DNA of 64,000 nucleotides from Fimbriimonadales bacterium (GTDB lineage Bacteria > Armatimonadota > Fimbriimonadia > Fimbriimonadales > ATM1). Shown here in pieces: positions 1 through 7,857 of the stretch. The notes under the pieces were generated by a model, which ran no database searches, had not been told where the DNA came from, and saw only the letters and a list, made by a program, of their open reading frames with translations. The translations under genes and the position numbers were made by a program. The stretch is from assembly GCA_035559795.1 (NCBI GenBank), contig DATMAR010000013.1, positions 1-64,000 of the forward strand. Reading direction: 5' to 3'. Position 1 is the first letter of the stretch, and every line of letters starts with the position of its first letter.

Positions 1-174
1 TCGTTATTCTGGTGGGGAATGCCTTATGCGCCTTTGGGAGTTCCACTAGGTGGTGCACTAATTATAAGCACTACATTGATGAGTACATTAACGTGGGATA
101 AACTTATCATTGGTGTATTTATTCCTTTTGTTTGCGTCATGGTTGGAAATTGGATTTTGAGTTTGGTTAGATGA
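1..174 (+). CDS. C-terminal fragment of a membrane protein (cut by window edge)
   Basis: Frame 1 is open from the first base to a TGA at 172-174, giving 57 residues that belong to a gene starting before the window. The fragment is strongly hydrophobic, with a Gly/Leu/Ile-rich stretch and a second stretch near FIPFVCVMVGNWILSL, so it looks like the last one or two membrane segments of an integral membrane protein. No family-specific motif is visible and no function is assigned. It ends about 380 bp before the first immunity-like gene. Confidence 0.6.
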   Translation, partial: SLFWWGMPYAPLGVPLGGALIISTTLMSTLTWDKLIIGVFIPFVCVMVGNWILSLVR

Positions 175-250
175 AATGTTTTCAACGTTGGAAACCGGAT
201 TCATTGCGGAAGAGGAAGTTAGTTATAGTTCAGAAAGAACGGGTGCTTCC

Positions 251-1010
251 GCTTTTATCATGCGGATACGAAGAATTTTTCGACCTCCTCCTCGAAGGTT
301 CCCCCTGCTTCGCAAGGGAACCGGTTTTTGTTTATCGCTCGGTGATAAAATTCGGTGATAAAATATCCATATTCCAGATTGGGATAGAAGGAATTTCGTA
401 CCGATGTCTACGAACGGGCAGTTTCGACGTTTCAGGAAAGTTGCATTGCGGGAATAATAATCGAGCTTTTTAATGCGGTTCGAGAATGGAGAAGATAGCA
501 TAGGACGTAACAGAGAGTCAATCCCAACGTACTAAAACATTGACAACAGGTCGACATGAGAAAAGAAAACGAAAAATTTTTGATTGACATTAAAGACGCG
601 TTTGCTGATGTCATAGAATCCTTTTCTATGTCAGACCCAATTATAAGGTTTGAGGATGAAATGGGTGTCAGTGTAGAATTAAAGAACCAAACATCAGGAA
701 TTTTAATCGGGAAGCAGGAGTTTGAAGGGTTTGGTGTATTTATTTGTAAACTCGTAGATGGTCAAATTATCATACCATTCGGAGCGATTACAGAACAATC
801 TGATGTATACATTGTTCCGATAGAAACTATTGCCGAACTACGCGGCGGAAGATACAAAGGACCAAAAATTGACGCATTTAGCATTCATAAAGACCAGCCT
901 CTAATCCTCCGAGAATATGCGCGAATGGTGAAGAATTATGCTCATGATTTTTTGAGCGGCGATTTCAGTGAATGGGAATACGTTCTATCCGAGTATAAAA
1001 AAAGGATGGC
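251..1010 (+). repeat. Tandem duplication, copy A (promoter region plus gene)
   Basis: This block is repeated about 1,022-1,025 bp downstream. It starts at an RHS-like FYHAD coding remnant. It then runs through a repeat-family hairpin (282-322), a nearly identical 230-bp upstream region and most of the following coding sequence. Identity is mosaic: the upstream DNA and the 745-860 region are close to identical, while codons about 23-65 differ clearly. The 381 bp before the first gene hold only this remnant material: a 21-codon tail at 395-457, then the presumed promoter region of the gene at 556. Confidence 0.85.
395..457 (+). pseudogene. 21-codon protein tail remnant, copy 1 (RHS-toxin 3' scar?)
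   Basis: Reads FVPMSTNGQFRRFRKVALRE and a stop. The same tail occurs at 1419-1481, and a diverged version of exactly the same length (FVPMSKNGRTRCKVSKVSME, stop) occurs at 3149-3211. Equal length, the same reading frame and a stop at the same place in all three suggest former coding ends and not random repeats. Next to RHS-like fragments they may be the 3' ends of displaced RHS toxin tips. That is inference; there is no intact upstream reading frame. Confidence 0.35.
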
Positions 1011-1128
1011 AGCGTTGCATGAAGAAGCGCATACTCCTAATAAGCCTCGTCTTTCTGTGCCGTGTTTGGTGATAGGTGTAGTTATTTTTGTTCTTTTTAT
1101 CATGTGCAATAGAAGTTGTCATATGTGA
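556..1128 (+). CDS. Immunity-like protein with C-terminal membrane anchor, paralog 1
   Basis: 190 residues. A soluble N-terminal domain of about 160 residues is followed by one membrane segment at about 166-184 and a short Cys-containing tail. I do not recognise the family. Its paralog lies 1,022 bp downstream (1578-2261). The two share nearly all of residues 1-20 and about 63-145, including the stretches PFGAITEQSDVYIVPIETIA and FLSGDFSEWEYV. They differ in residues 23-62 and at the C-terminus. Tandem paralogs mixed with RHS remnants are typical of immunity genes of polymorphic toxin systems, so an immunity role is plausible but inferred. The ATG at 556 is chosen because its context is the same in both copies; no strong ribosome binding site is seen. 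Confidence 0.7.
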   Translation: MRKENEKFLIDIKDAFADVIESFSMSDPIIRFEDEMGVSVELKNQTSGILIGKQEFEGFGVFICKLVDGQIIIPFGAITEQSDVYIVPIETIAELRGGRYKGPKIDAFSIHKDQPLILREYARMVKNYAHDFLSGDFSEWEYVLSEYKKRMAALHEEAHTPNKPRLSVPCLVIGVVIFVLFIMCNRSCHM

Positions 1129-1154
1129 ATGCTAGCGATAATCTTAGGTTTGAT

Positions 1155-1292
1155 ATGAAAAAGAAAATCTCGTGGACGGATGTGGTTTCTCCTGTTCTTA
1201 CGGTCACGAAGGGGGGGACGACGACGAGTTACACCCCGGGTCTTTCGGAGCGGAATATGGCGACGCAAGTTTCCCGCTTTTATCATGCGGAC
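1155..1292 (+). pseudogene. RHS-repeat protein fragment
   Basis: The + frame reads through VVSPVLTVTKGGTTTSYTP, then GLSERNMATQVSRFYHAD. The pattern (Y)TPG(L/V)SER followed by a short gap and (F)YHAD is the strand motif seen near the C-terminal end of RHS/YD-repeat core domains. After FYHAD the frame runs into a dispersed hairpin repeat (1309-1349) and stops at 1383-1385. There is no RHS core upstream, so this is a fragment. A shorter, frame-disrupted version of the same FYHAD sequence sits at 251-270 in the other copy. Confidence 0.5.
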
Positions 1293-2030
1293 TTGAAGCG
1301 GGATTTTCGACCTCCTCCTCGAAGGTTCCCCCTGTTGCGCAAGGGAACCGGTTTTTGTTTATCGCTCGGTGATAAAATTCGGTGATAAAATATACATGTA
1401 GATTGGAATAGAAGGAATTTCGTGCCGATGTCTACGAACGGGCAGTTTCGACGTTTCAGGAAAGTTGCATTGCGGGAATAATAATCGAGCTTTTTTATGC
1501 GGTTCGAGAATGGAGAAGATAGCATAGGACGTAACAGAGAGTCAATTCCAACGTACTAATATTGACAACAGGTCGACATGCGAAAAGAAAACGAAAAATT
1601 TTTGATTGACATTAAAGACGCGTTTGCTGACGTAATACAATCATTTTCAATGTCAGAGCCAACTATAAGAAATGAAGACGCAATGGGTGTCAGTATAGAA
1701 CTAAAAAACAAAGCAGCCGCTATATTAATCGATAAGCAGGATTACGAAGGGCTCAATGTATGGATATGTAAACTCGTAGATGGTCAAATTATCATACCAT
1801 TCGGAGCGATTACAGAACAATCTGATGTATACATTGTTCCGATAGAAACTATTGCCGAACTACGCGGTGGAAGATATAATGGACCAAAGGTTGACGCATT
1901 TATCAGTCAGAAAGATCAGCCTCTAATCCTCCGAGAATATGCGCGAATGGTGAAGAATTATGCTCATGATTTTTTGAGCGGCGATTTCAGTGAATGGGAA
2001 TACGTTCAATCTGAGTATAAAAAGGGAATA
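1276..2030 (+). repeat. Tandem duplication, copy B
   Basis: Second copy of the block at 251-1010. Offset is 1,025 bp at the FYHAD remnant and 1,022 bp at the gene start, so only a few bases of indel separate the upstream regions. It carries the hairpin repeat (1309-1349), the 21-codon tail (1419-1481) and the start of the paralogous gene. The 449 bp between the two genes hold only these elements and the RHS fragment. Confidence 0.85.
1419..1481 (+). pseudogene. 21-codon protein tail remnant, copy 2
   Basis: Encodes the same FVPMSTNGQFRRFRKVALRE tail as 395-457, ending in TAA, about 100 bp before the second paralog. See copy 1 for interpretation. Confidence 0.35.
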
Positions 2031-2261
2031 GAAGAGTCAGAGGTGGAATGGCGCTCGAAGGGATTTCTTCGTCAATTATGGGATATCTTCGGATGGAAAG
2101 AAGCAGTAGAGGATTGGCGTTCGAAAGGATATCCTCGACCAGTGTGGAATATTATTCAATTCTTGCTAATGTTATGTATTTTTATCTTCGTTCTCGTTTT
2201 CATATTATCTGCTTTTATAATCATGATTCCGTCGAGATTATTCCGAAAGGGAATAAAATGA
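1578..2261 (+). CDS. Immunity-like protein with C-terminal membrane anchor, paralog 2
   Basis: 227 residues; the longer paralog of the gene at 556. The N-terminal 145 residues align with it almost without gaps, with a divergent patch at about 23-62. The C-terminal part is different: an internal repeat (EWRSKGFLRQLWDIFGW, then DWRSKGYPRPVWNII) and a long hydrophobic segment (about 193-218) ending in a basic tail, so it is probably anchored in the inner membrane. No family is recognised. Location among RHS remnants suggests an immunity-type or antitoxin-like role, inferred from context only. A 32-codon frame (2258-2356) overlaps its stop by 4 bp and might be a small gene, but nothing else supports it. 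Confidence 0.7.
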   Translation: MRKENEKFLIDIKDAFADVIQSFSMSEPTIRNEDAMGVSIELKNKAAAILIDKQDYEGLNVWICKLVDGQIIIPFGAITEQSDVYIVPIETIAELRGGRYNGPKVDAFISQKDQPLILREYARMVKNYAHDFLSGDFSEWEYVQSEYKKGIEESEVEWRSKGFLRQLWDIFGWKEAVEDWRSKGYPRPVWNIIQFLLMLCIFIFVLVFILSAFIIMIPSRLFRKGIK

Positions 2262-2398
2262 AAGTCTTAATTACTCGACAACGTTATTCAAAAGTCTCAT
2301 TGGTGGACTCGGTCAAGGAATACTTTTATTCCATTCGCCTTCCCTTTTTGGGATGATGAGAATCGTCCAATGACTGCTCCAATTGTTTCTGATGAAAT

Positions 2399-3004
2399 AT
2401 GATGGAAGAATCACCTGTCCGAAAAGGTTTAGAGTTGTTGCTCCACGGATGTGCAGAGCTGGAGGAAGTTTACTGGAGTTTAAAAAAAATCTCTCGTTCC
2501 GAAAGGGAAATGAGCAGAATCGACAAGTGGATTATCGAAACTCTTTTGTCGGCTTGGGCAGATACAGGATATTCTAATGGTTACTTTGCAACGTATAAGG
2601 AACTCGACTGGTTGTGGGCAACATATTTACTGGCATCTACGAAACTACGAGAAGACGTTCAAAATCGGCTCGGGCACATCGTAATCGTTGCTCCTATAGA
2701 TTTTGCATCCTTCGACTTGATTGGCGAACTCAGGCAGATAGTCGATTTTATTCCATTCCATGCACCTGTACATGTAAGAATAAAATATTTGTTATGTGTC
2801 CTTTGTAAAATTTCGTATCATCATCCAGAAATGACGAGTGCAGCTACAAAGATAATAGATAAAAGTTATGATTTACTTCCTATAGAATTGCATGCAGTTT
2901 CCGTTTTAAACAAGTTGTCCTCCTTAGGAGAGTTCGAGTACGCTCAGGAAATTGGTAAGCTTCGTGAAGAGATTGTACATTTTTTAATGGGTTTGATGCG
3001 CTGA
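2399..3004 (+). CDS. Hypothetical helical protein in RHS/immunity-like locus
   Basis: 201 residues with no signal peptide, no membrane segment and no recognised motif. The composition (many Leu, Glu, Lys; repeated amphipathic stretches such as LHAVSVLNKLSSLGEFEYA) predicts an all-helical soluble protein. It is co-directional with the two membrane-anchored paralogs, begins 137 bp after the second and is followed by the third 21-codon tail remnant. By position it could be another orphan immunity gene. Two adjacent ATG codons (2399, 2402) are possible starts. Confidence 0.6.
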   Translation: MMEESPVRKGLELLLHGCAELEEVYWSLKKISRSEREMSRIDKWIIETLLSAWADTGYSNGYFATYKELDWLWATYLLASTKLREDVQNRLGHIVIVAPIDFASFDLIGELRQIVDFIPFHAPVHVRIKYLLCVLCKISYHHPEMTSAATKIIDKSYDLLPIELHAVSVLNKLSSLGEFEYAQEIGKLREEIVHFLMGLMR

Positions 3005-3148
3005 GGAGGGCAAGCCGAGCGCTTCGATGAGAGCACAGCGAAACAGATACGCTGGAAATTTATATGAAGTAAATCTCGAAAGCGGGAAAAATCGCGTATT
3101 TGTTCATCTTTGTCGTATGTGAATATATCAATTCCGGATTCGAGGAAT

Positions 3149-3211
3149 TTCGTGCCGATGTCTAAGAATGGACGAACTCGTTGCAAAGTCTCTAAAGTTT
3201 CGATGGAGTGA
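3149..3211 (+). pseudogene. 21-codon protein tail remnant, copy 3 (diverged)
   Basis: Reads FVPMSKNGRTRCKVSKVSME and TGA: same length, frame and N-terminal half as copies 1 and 2, with the second half diverged. No gene runs into it. It marks the downstream border of the RHS/immunity-like locus, just before the convergent gene on the minus strand. Confidence 0.3.
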
Positions 3212-3281
3212 TTCTATAAAATATGGCAGACCCTTCAGGTTTATGGTTTATAGAATCGCTTAAAACGGCATAATCCGCTGT

Positions 3282-4925
3282 CTATTTTTTCAAGCGTTCC
3301 AATCTCTTCATTCGGTGGCGCCAGAGGGATTCTGAATTCTCATCACCTCTGCCGTGTTCCAGCCAACTGCGCACGACTTTGTAGTCCTCGTACCCTTTCC
3401 TTACCGCCTTTACTTCCCAATCGAAGTCGTAAGTTCCGTTGCCTTTGTGAAGTTCTTTTACCGTAAATTCTTGAGTGGACTTGTTAGTAACTGCTAAACC
3501 AAGGGAATCTTCCGAAAGAGGTGTCAGCATGACTGTTATTTCCTTTTCCGAAGCGAGTGCGGAAAAGTGCTCAGGCAATATGACTTCTGCTTTGCCATTT
3601 ACAAGGGTAGCAGTTCCCCGAACATACATAGCAGCCTCGGGTCCTTCGATGCAAGCGTACCAAATGTCGGTTTCTGGATTGTTTGGATTAACCTCTCTGA
3701 AATTCTTGACATCTGCGTATATATAACCTGTTTGCTGGCTGGAATACACCTGAGCCACGGGTACTCCCCCATATGTGCTAATTCTGAGGTCGCCTTCGTA
3801 ATTTGTTCCATCAAAATTACCACGAAGAGTCCAAATAGAAGCGGAGTTGCTTCCAACTTGCCTTATACTAGATTCAAAGGAATTGATTCGAATTCCGGCT
3901 GGACTAATATAGCTGAAAAACGCTTCCCCATCTACCGTGAGATGGTAAGGGTTTATAGGGTCTGCATTTATCCCAAGATTGGCTATCTTAACCGAGGAGG
4001 GAAAATTCGTAAATCCGTCCGACTTACGCACGGTTATTCTATCGCCACCGCAATAAAGCTTCCAGGTGTTGTCTGCGCCATCATAGTAATGGTAGGCATC
4101 GACAACTCCCGCGGTAGAGTATCCGTAAAATGGTCTCCCTGTATCACCAGTAAGTGCATACATACCAGCGAAGCCCGATGCATTCGAACTTCCGATTCCA
4201 AACACTTCTGCTGAAGTTACCTTTGAGGTTCTGCCAACTCCTAGGAAGCCGCTAAAGTATCCTTGTCCAAGGAAGTATCCAGCATAACCGTTCGGACTAT
4301 CAACGAAGCCTTGGACACCAAAGGTGTTGCCACTATCTGCAGTAGCATGGCCCCTGATAGCGGCACCCCCACTTCCATCGGTTTTTGCGAGGAGACCCAT
4401 GCCAGATGTGTCGGTCGTAGATGTTGTTAAAGCAATCGAAGCCGATGTGACTATTTCAAGGGGGTAGATAGGATTGTTTTTGCCGATCCCTATTTTCCCA
4501 GCAAGCAGAGTGCCGCTGATGTTCGCATGTCCAATTTGTTGGATTCCTGGTGTTTCGTCTTGCAGCATGACTACCCCTATTGGTTTTGGGGTTTGATCTT
4601 GGAGAACACCAGGAGCCGCTATTTCAGGGGGGGTTAGATACAAATAATATTCTTCTCCCCGAGGCAAAGATACGTTTCGAAGCTGCGTGGAATACGTGTT
4701 GTCTTCGATACGTGCCTTCGAAACAGCACGATAAATGAATTCCTTCGATTGTTTATCATAAAAATTGAAGGCGAGCGAGATTTCCCCATCAGGAATAGTC
4801 TTGTCAGTGATTTTTCCGAATAATGCGACATCATGTGAATTTGAAGGTTCGGCTCTTTCGAAAACTAAAAAATTCAACAAAAAAGATAAACAAACAGCGC
4901 AAAAGATGCTCGATATGAACTTCAT
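3282..4925 (-). CDS. Secreted fibre-like protein with conserved C-terminal 'IEGPEA' domain
   Basis: 547 residues. N-terminal signal peptide (about 1-27), then a region resembling surface or tail-fibre proteins: Gly/Ser/Thr-rich, with repeated short beta-strand units such as GHANISGTLLAGKIGIGKNN. The last 140 residues (from about DVKNFREVNPNNPETDIWYA, then CIEGPEAAMYVRGTATL and LTPLSEDSLGLAV) form a domain found at the end of many large secreted or cell-surface proteins, often beside fibre-like repeats. A role in surface adhesion or a coat is inferred; no enzyme motif is seen. It is monocistronic: the next gene upstream is divergent, across a 327-bp gap with no further gene in it. Confidence 0.7.
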   Translation of the reverse strand: MKFISSIFCAVCLSFLLNFLVFERAEPSNSHDVALFGKITDKTIPDGEISLAFNFYDKQSKEFIYRAVSKARIEDNTYSTQLRNVSLPRGEEYYLYLTPPEIAAPGVLQDQTPKPIGVVMLQDETPGIQQIGHANISGTLLAGKIGIGKNNPIYPLEIVTSASIALTTSTTDTSGMGLLAKTDGSGGAAIRGHATADSGNTFGVQGFVDSPNGYAGYFLGQGYFSGFLGVGRTSKVTSAEVFGIGSSNASGFAGMYALTGDTGRPFYGYSTAGVVDAYHYYDGADNTWKLYCGGDRITVRKSDGFTNFPSSVKIANLGINADPINPYHLTVDGEAFFSYISPAGIRINSFESSIRQVGSNSASIWTLRGNFDGTNYEGDLRISTYGGVPVAQVYSSQQTGYIYADVKNFREVNPNNPETDIWYACIEGPEAAMYVRGTATLVNGKAEVILPEHFSALASEKEITVMLTPLSEDSLGLAVTNKSTQEFTVKELHKGNGTYDFDWEVKAVRKGYEDYKVVRSWLEHGRGDENSESLWRHRMKRLERLKK

Positions 4926-5252
4926 AATCTTCTCCTTAATAATTCGATTCAGCCAGGTGCTGTTAGAAATACGAGGCTCTTTGATTCTCCTAAACTCTAA
5001 GTTCCTTTGGTGTCGAATTATCCTCCCCCACTGAAGCAGGGACGAACGCCCAAAAGCATATTTTTCACTTTACCACACAAATCTACTAAAAATGTCAACC
5101 GCTGTGCGTATTTCGCGTATTTTTCGATTATTTTACGCTCGTGCATACTTTTATCCCGCTCGAAGTAGGAGGCGCGCGAACTTAATTCCTCGTTTCTTCC
5201 GACAAAAACATGGCTATCTTGGCTGGCTTAGCCAAAAAGGAGAAATGTTTTC

Positions 5253-6650
5253 ATGAAGAAGATTCTTATTTTGTTACCTCTTTTACTTAGTTTCTCTCTC
5301 CTGCCTTTGAACGCAGGGACAAGTCCTCAAGGCAGAATTATCCTGGAGACACCGCCTACCCGCGGACATGTCGAACCCGGCTTGCGGATTCTGTCCACTT
5401 CTGGGAGCCATACATATAGAGGAAGGAGCATTTCCCAGGTCAATGTGGACTCTTCAGGGCTGAACATCATTGGGGATGCCGCAAATGAGCCCTCTCTCAC
5501 TTTCAATCCCCTTGCGCCGAACGAAGTCGCTGTCAATTGGAGGCAATTCGATAGCATTACCTCCGATTTCCGCGAAGCAGGGCTGGGAATTACGACCGAC
5601 GGGGGCGAAACCTGGACGATGACGACACTCGATAACGGAAAATTCCGCAGTGACCCCGTAATGCGGAGAAGCGAAAAGGCTGGATTATGGTTGTACTGCA
5701 GTCTCAACGTTTCTGGAGGAAATTACAACGTTCATTTCTTCAAGGCTTCTGAAATCGGACTCAATTGGAGCAATCCGATTTATGCATATGGTTCGGACAA
5801 ACAGTGGTTTACCGTAGACAATTGGCCCAATAGCATCGGCTACGGAAACATTTATATGTCGTATAGCACGCTCGAAGGAGAAAATTTTACGCGTTCGACG
5901 ACCGATGCCGATAGTTGGATGAGTCCTATCGCGATTCCTAACGGTTGCGTTTGGGGGCAACTCGATGTCTCTCGCGATGGCACTTTGCATCTTGCAGGTC
6001 TCGCAAGCCCTGCATATTCGAGCAGTTCTTTTCGATACGCGCGTTCCAGCAATGCCAAATACAAAGATCAAACACCGACATTCGACCTTCTCAAGAATCT
6101 AAATATGGGGGGGACACTCGAATACGGGTCGAACGTGAATCCGATTGGTTTGATGGGGCAAGTGAATATTTCGTGCGACCGGACTCCTACACCTGGCCCA
6201 AAGCCGATTTATGTGCTCTGCTCCGTAAACCCCCCCGATAGCGACCCTTGCGATGTGCATATCATTCGCAGTTTGGATAATGGAAGTTCGTGGAGTAGTC
6301 CCGTACGAGTGAACTCCGTGCGAACCGGTTATCAGTGGCTTGCGGCGATGGATGTCGCACCGAATGGAAGGATAGACGTCGTTTGGTATGACACACAAAA
6401 CGACCCGACGAACAAAAAATCGCAACTCTACTATTCTTTTTCCTTCAACGGTGGGATGAATTGGGCTCCTGCTCAAGCCATCACCGAGCCTTTCGACCAT
6501 ACCCTCGGATACCCGGGGGGGAACCAAAAGATGGGTGATTATATAGACATACAATCGGATTACAACGATGTGCACGTTGCCTTTACGGCGACGTTTAATC
6601 TCGAGCAGGATGTCTACTACGTCCGTATTCGGGTTCCCGGAAGAAAGTAA
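5253..6650 (+). CDS. Secreted sialidase-like (Asp-box) beta-propeller protein
   Basis: 465 residues with a clear signal peptide (1-21, cleavage near LNAG). Asp-box motifs (S/T-x-D-x-G-x-x-W) recur: TTDGGETW at 114-121, then TTDADSW, SLDNGSSW and FNGGMNW further on, as in BNR/sialidase-type beta-propellers. I see no convincing Arg triad or catalytic Tyr set, so exo-sialidase activity is not established; many such proteins are uncharacterised extracellular propellers. Start supported by AAGGAG at 5237-5242. A short imperfect palindrome (TTGGCT...AGCCAA, about 5218-5234) lies just upstream and could be an operator or leader hairpin. A terminator-like hairpin follows the gene. Confidence 0.75.
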   Translation: MKKILILLPLLLSFSLLPLNAGTSPQGRIILETPPTRGHVEPGLRILSTSGSHTYRGRSISQVNVDSSGLNIIGDAANEPSLTFNPLAPNEVAVNWRQFDSITSDFREAGLGITTDGGETWTMTTLDNGKFRSDPVMRRSEKAGLWLYCSLNVSGGNYNVHFFKASEIGLNWSNPIYAYGSDKQWFTVDNWPNSIGYGNIYMSYSTLEGENFTRSTTDADSWMSPIAIPNGCVWGQLDVSRDGTLHLAGLASPAYSSSSFRYARSSNAKYKDQTPTFDLLKNLNMGGTLEYGSNVNPIGLMGQVNISCDRTPTPGPKPIYVLCSVNPPDSDPCDVHIIRSLDNGSSWSSPVRVNSVRTGYQWLAAMDVAPNGRIDVVWYDTQNDPTNKKSQLYYSFSFNGGMNWAPAQAITEPFDHTLGYPGGNQKMGDYIDIQSDYNDVHVAFTATFNLEQDVYYVRIRVPGRK

Positions 6651-6680
6651 AGCACCCTAATTTGACTTCATAAGTATGAT

Positions 6681-6701
6681 TTCCCTTGTTTATCAAGGGA
6701 A
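6681..6701 (+). terminator. Hairpin terminator after the Asp-box gene
   Basis: TTCCCTTG and CAAGGGAA form an 8-bp perfect stem with a 5-nt loop, followed within 6 nt by a T-rich stretch. It lies 30 bp after the stop of the Asp-box gene. Confidence 0.5.
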
Positions 6702-6918
6702 TCGAACTTTTGTTTTCCTCTTTTTTGCTCGGGGGGGTTGATTCGAGAATAGTGAAAGCTCACTTGCTTCGCTCGTCATCATATCTCTTTTGTCTGTCCC
6801 ATAGCACAGGCTCGCGAAACGAGAGGTTGGCTGTTAAGAAAGCAAAGAATAGATAAACGCGAGTTTCTCGACTCGTTTCAGTCGAGTTTTTAGTTGGTTT
6901 ACTGATTCGAGGGCTTCG

Positions 6919-7275
6919 TTATTTCTTGCGTTTCGTTGCTTTTTTCTTGCTCGCCTTCCTTTTGCCGCCGAGTTTCAGAAACATCTCTGCGTATTCTTTT
7001 CCGTAGAGGGGTTGAATCATTTGGCTTTGTTTCCCGAAAGGCTTACGTACCGGAAAGCCGGCTTCCCGCAAAGCATTCCGAATCTCGTTCAGTTCTTTGT
7101 TATTGAAGGCGACGAAGCGTACTTCGTACCCCTTTTTGTAGGCGTATTTGGAGCGTGCGGTCTTCCGCTTGTCCGGCAATCGCAGGTAGCCGTTTCTTCG
7201 GAAATAGGATATGAGTTTTGCGAGGGCTGCCCGAGACTTCACCGAGCCCCCCTTCTTAGCGGTAGTTTTTCTCAT
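6919..7275 (-). CDS. Small highly basic hypothetical protein
   Basis: 118 residues with about 30% Lys+Arg, notably an N-terminal MRKTTAKKGG and a C-terminal GGKRKASKKKATKRKK tail. The middle part (about 15-95) has regular hydrophobic spacing (ALAKLISYFRRNGYLRLP; YEVRFVAFNNKELNEIRNAL), so a small folded domain between basic tails is likely. Such proteins often bind nucleic acid, but no family is recognised. It lies upstream of and divergent from the tmRNA gene. The 222 bp between them should contain promoters for both; the only visible consensus-like -10 is near 7480. Confidence 0.65.
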   Translation of the reverse strand: MRKTTAKKGGSVKSRAALAKLISYFRRNGYLRLPDKRKTARSKYAYKKGYEVRFVAFNNKELNEIRNALREAGFPVRKPFGKQSQMIQPLYGKEYAEMFLKLGGKRKASKKKATKRKK

Positions 7276-7497
7276 GGGGGGGATTATACACGAAAAAGCG
7301 TTAAAATTTCGCCCCCCACCTGGAAAATCGCCCCCTCGGAGAGGGGTGGGATAGCTTTTATCGATGTGCGTCGTTTATGGGTCAGATAGGTTCTTATCTT
7401 TTTTCCAGTAGGGGTCTAAGCGTCAATTACCTAAAAATACCGAAAACGAGGGATACTGCAGGATGCTGGCAGCGTTCTATAATATGGAATACCCTAT

Positions 7498-7843
7498 GGG
7501 GGCGACCGGTTTCGACAGAGCTGGTCGGCTTCACGGTAGCGAGCCGAGGTGCCGCGAGCCTCGTAAAAAAGCGGCAAAAAAGTAACTGCGAATCAATACG
7601 CATACGCTGCTTAAAAACAGCCGTCCGTGAGAACCGAGCCGGTAGGTTCGAAACGGGCGTCGCCAAATCCGGATAGTGTGGGAAGCCGCTTCCCGAGGCG
7701 ACTCACGCGAAAAGAAACGGGATAGCCGAGAGGTAGCCTGTCTGCCGGAGAATCTCTCGGCGAAAGAAAAGCGCAGACTACGCTCGTAGCGACCGGAAGT
7801 GCACCGACTTTGGAAGGGGGTTCGATTCCCCCCGCCTCCACCA
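7498..7843 (+). ncRNA. ssrA: tmRNA (transfer-messenger RNA)
   Basis: The 5' end GGGGGCG pairs over 7 bp with CGCCTCC before the encoded ACCA 3' end. The 5' part contains the GGTTTCGAC D-loop-like signature and the 3' part ends in a T-arm (GGTTCGATTCC). Length is 346 nt. The tag reading frame is most likely GCG AAT CAA TAC GCA TAC GCT GCT TAA (7588-7614), giving a tag ending ANQYAYAA. The resume codon GCG is preceded by AGTAACT. The -AYAA end departs from the common -ALAA/-VAA and should be noted for protease recognition. tmRNA rescues stalled ribosomes together with SmpB; no smpB lies in the window. Confidence 0.95.
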
Positions 7844-7857
7844 GACAGGAGATTTAG

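Noticed and set aside
223-501. Minus-strand reading frame with FVDIGTKF repeated at 1283-1525 and 2944-3186
   Set aside because: The repeat is better explained by the plus-strand 21-codon tails, which share length and stop position; no other coding sign on the minus strand.
2048-2356. Reading frame of 102 codons overlapping the end of the second paralog
   Set aside because: Shadow of the paralog in another frame; only the 32-codon part after 2258 lies outside it and has no support.
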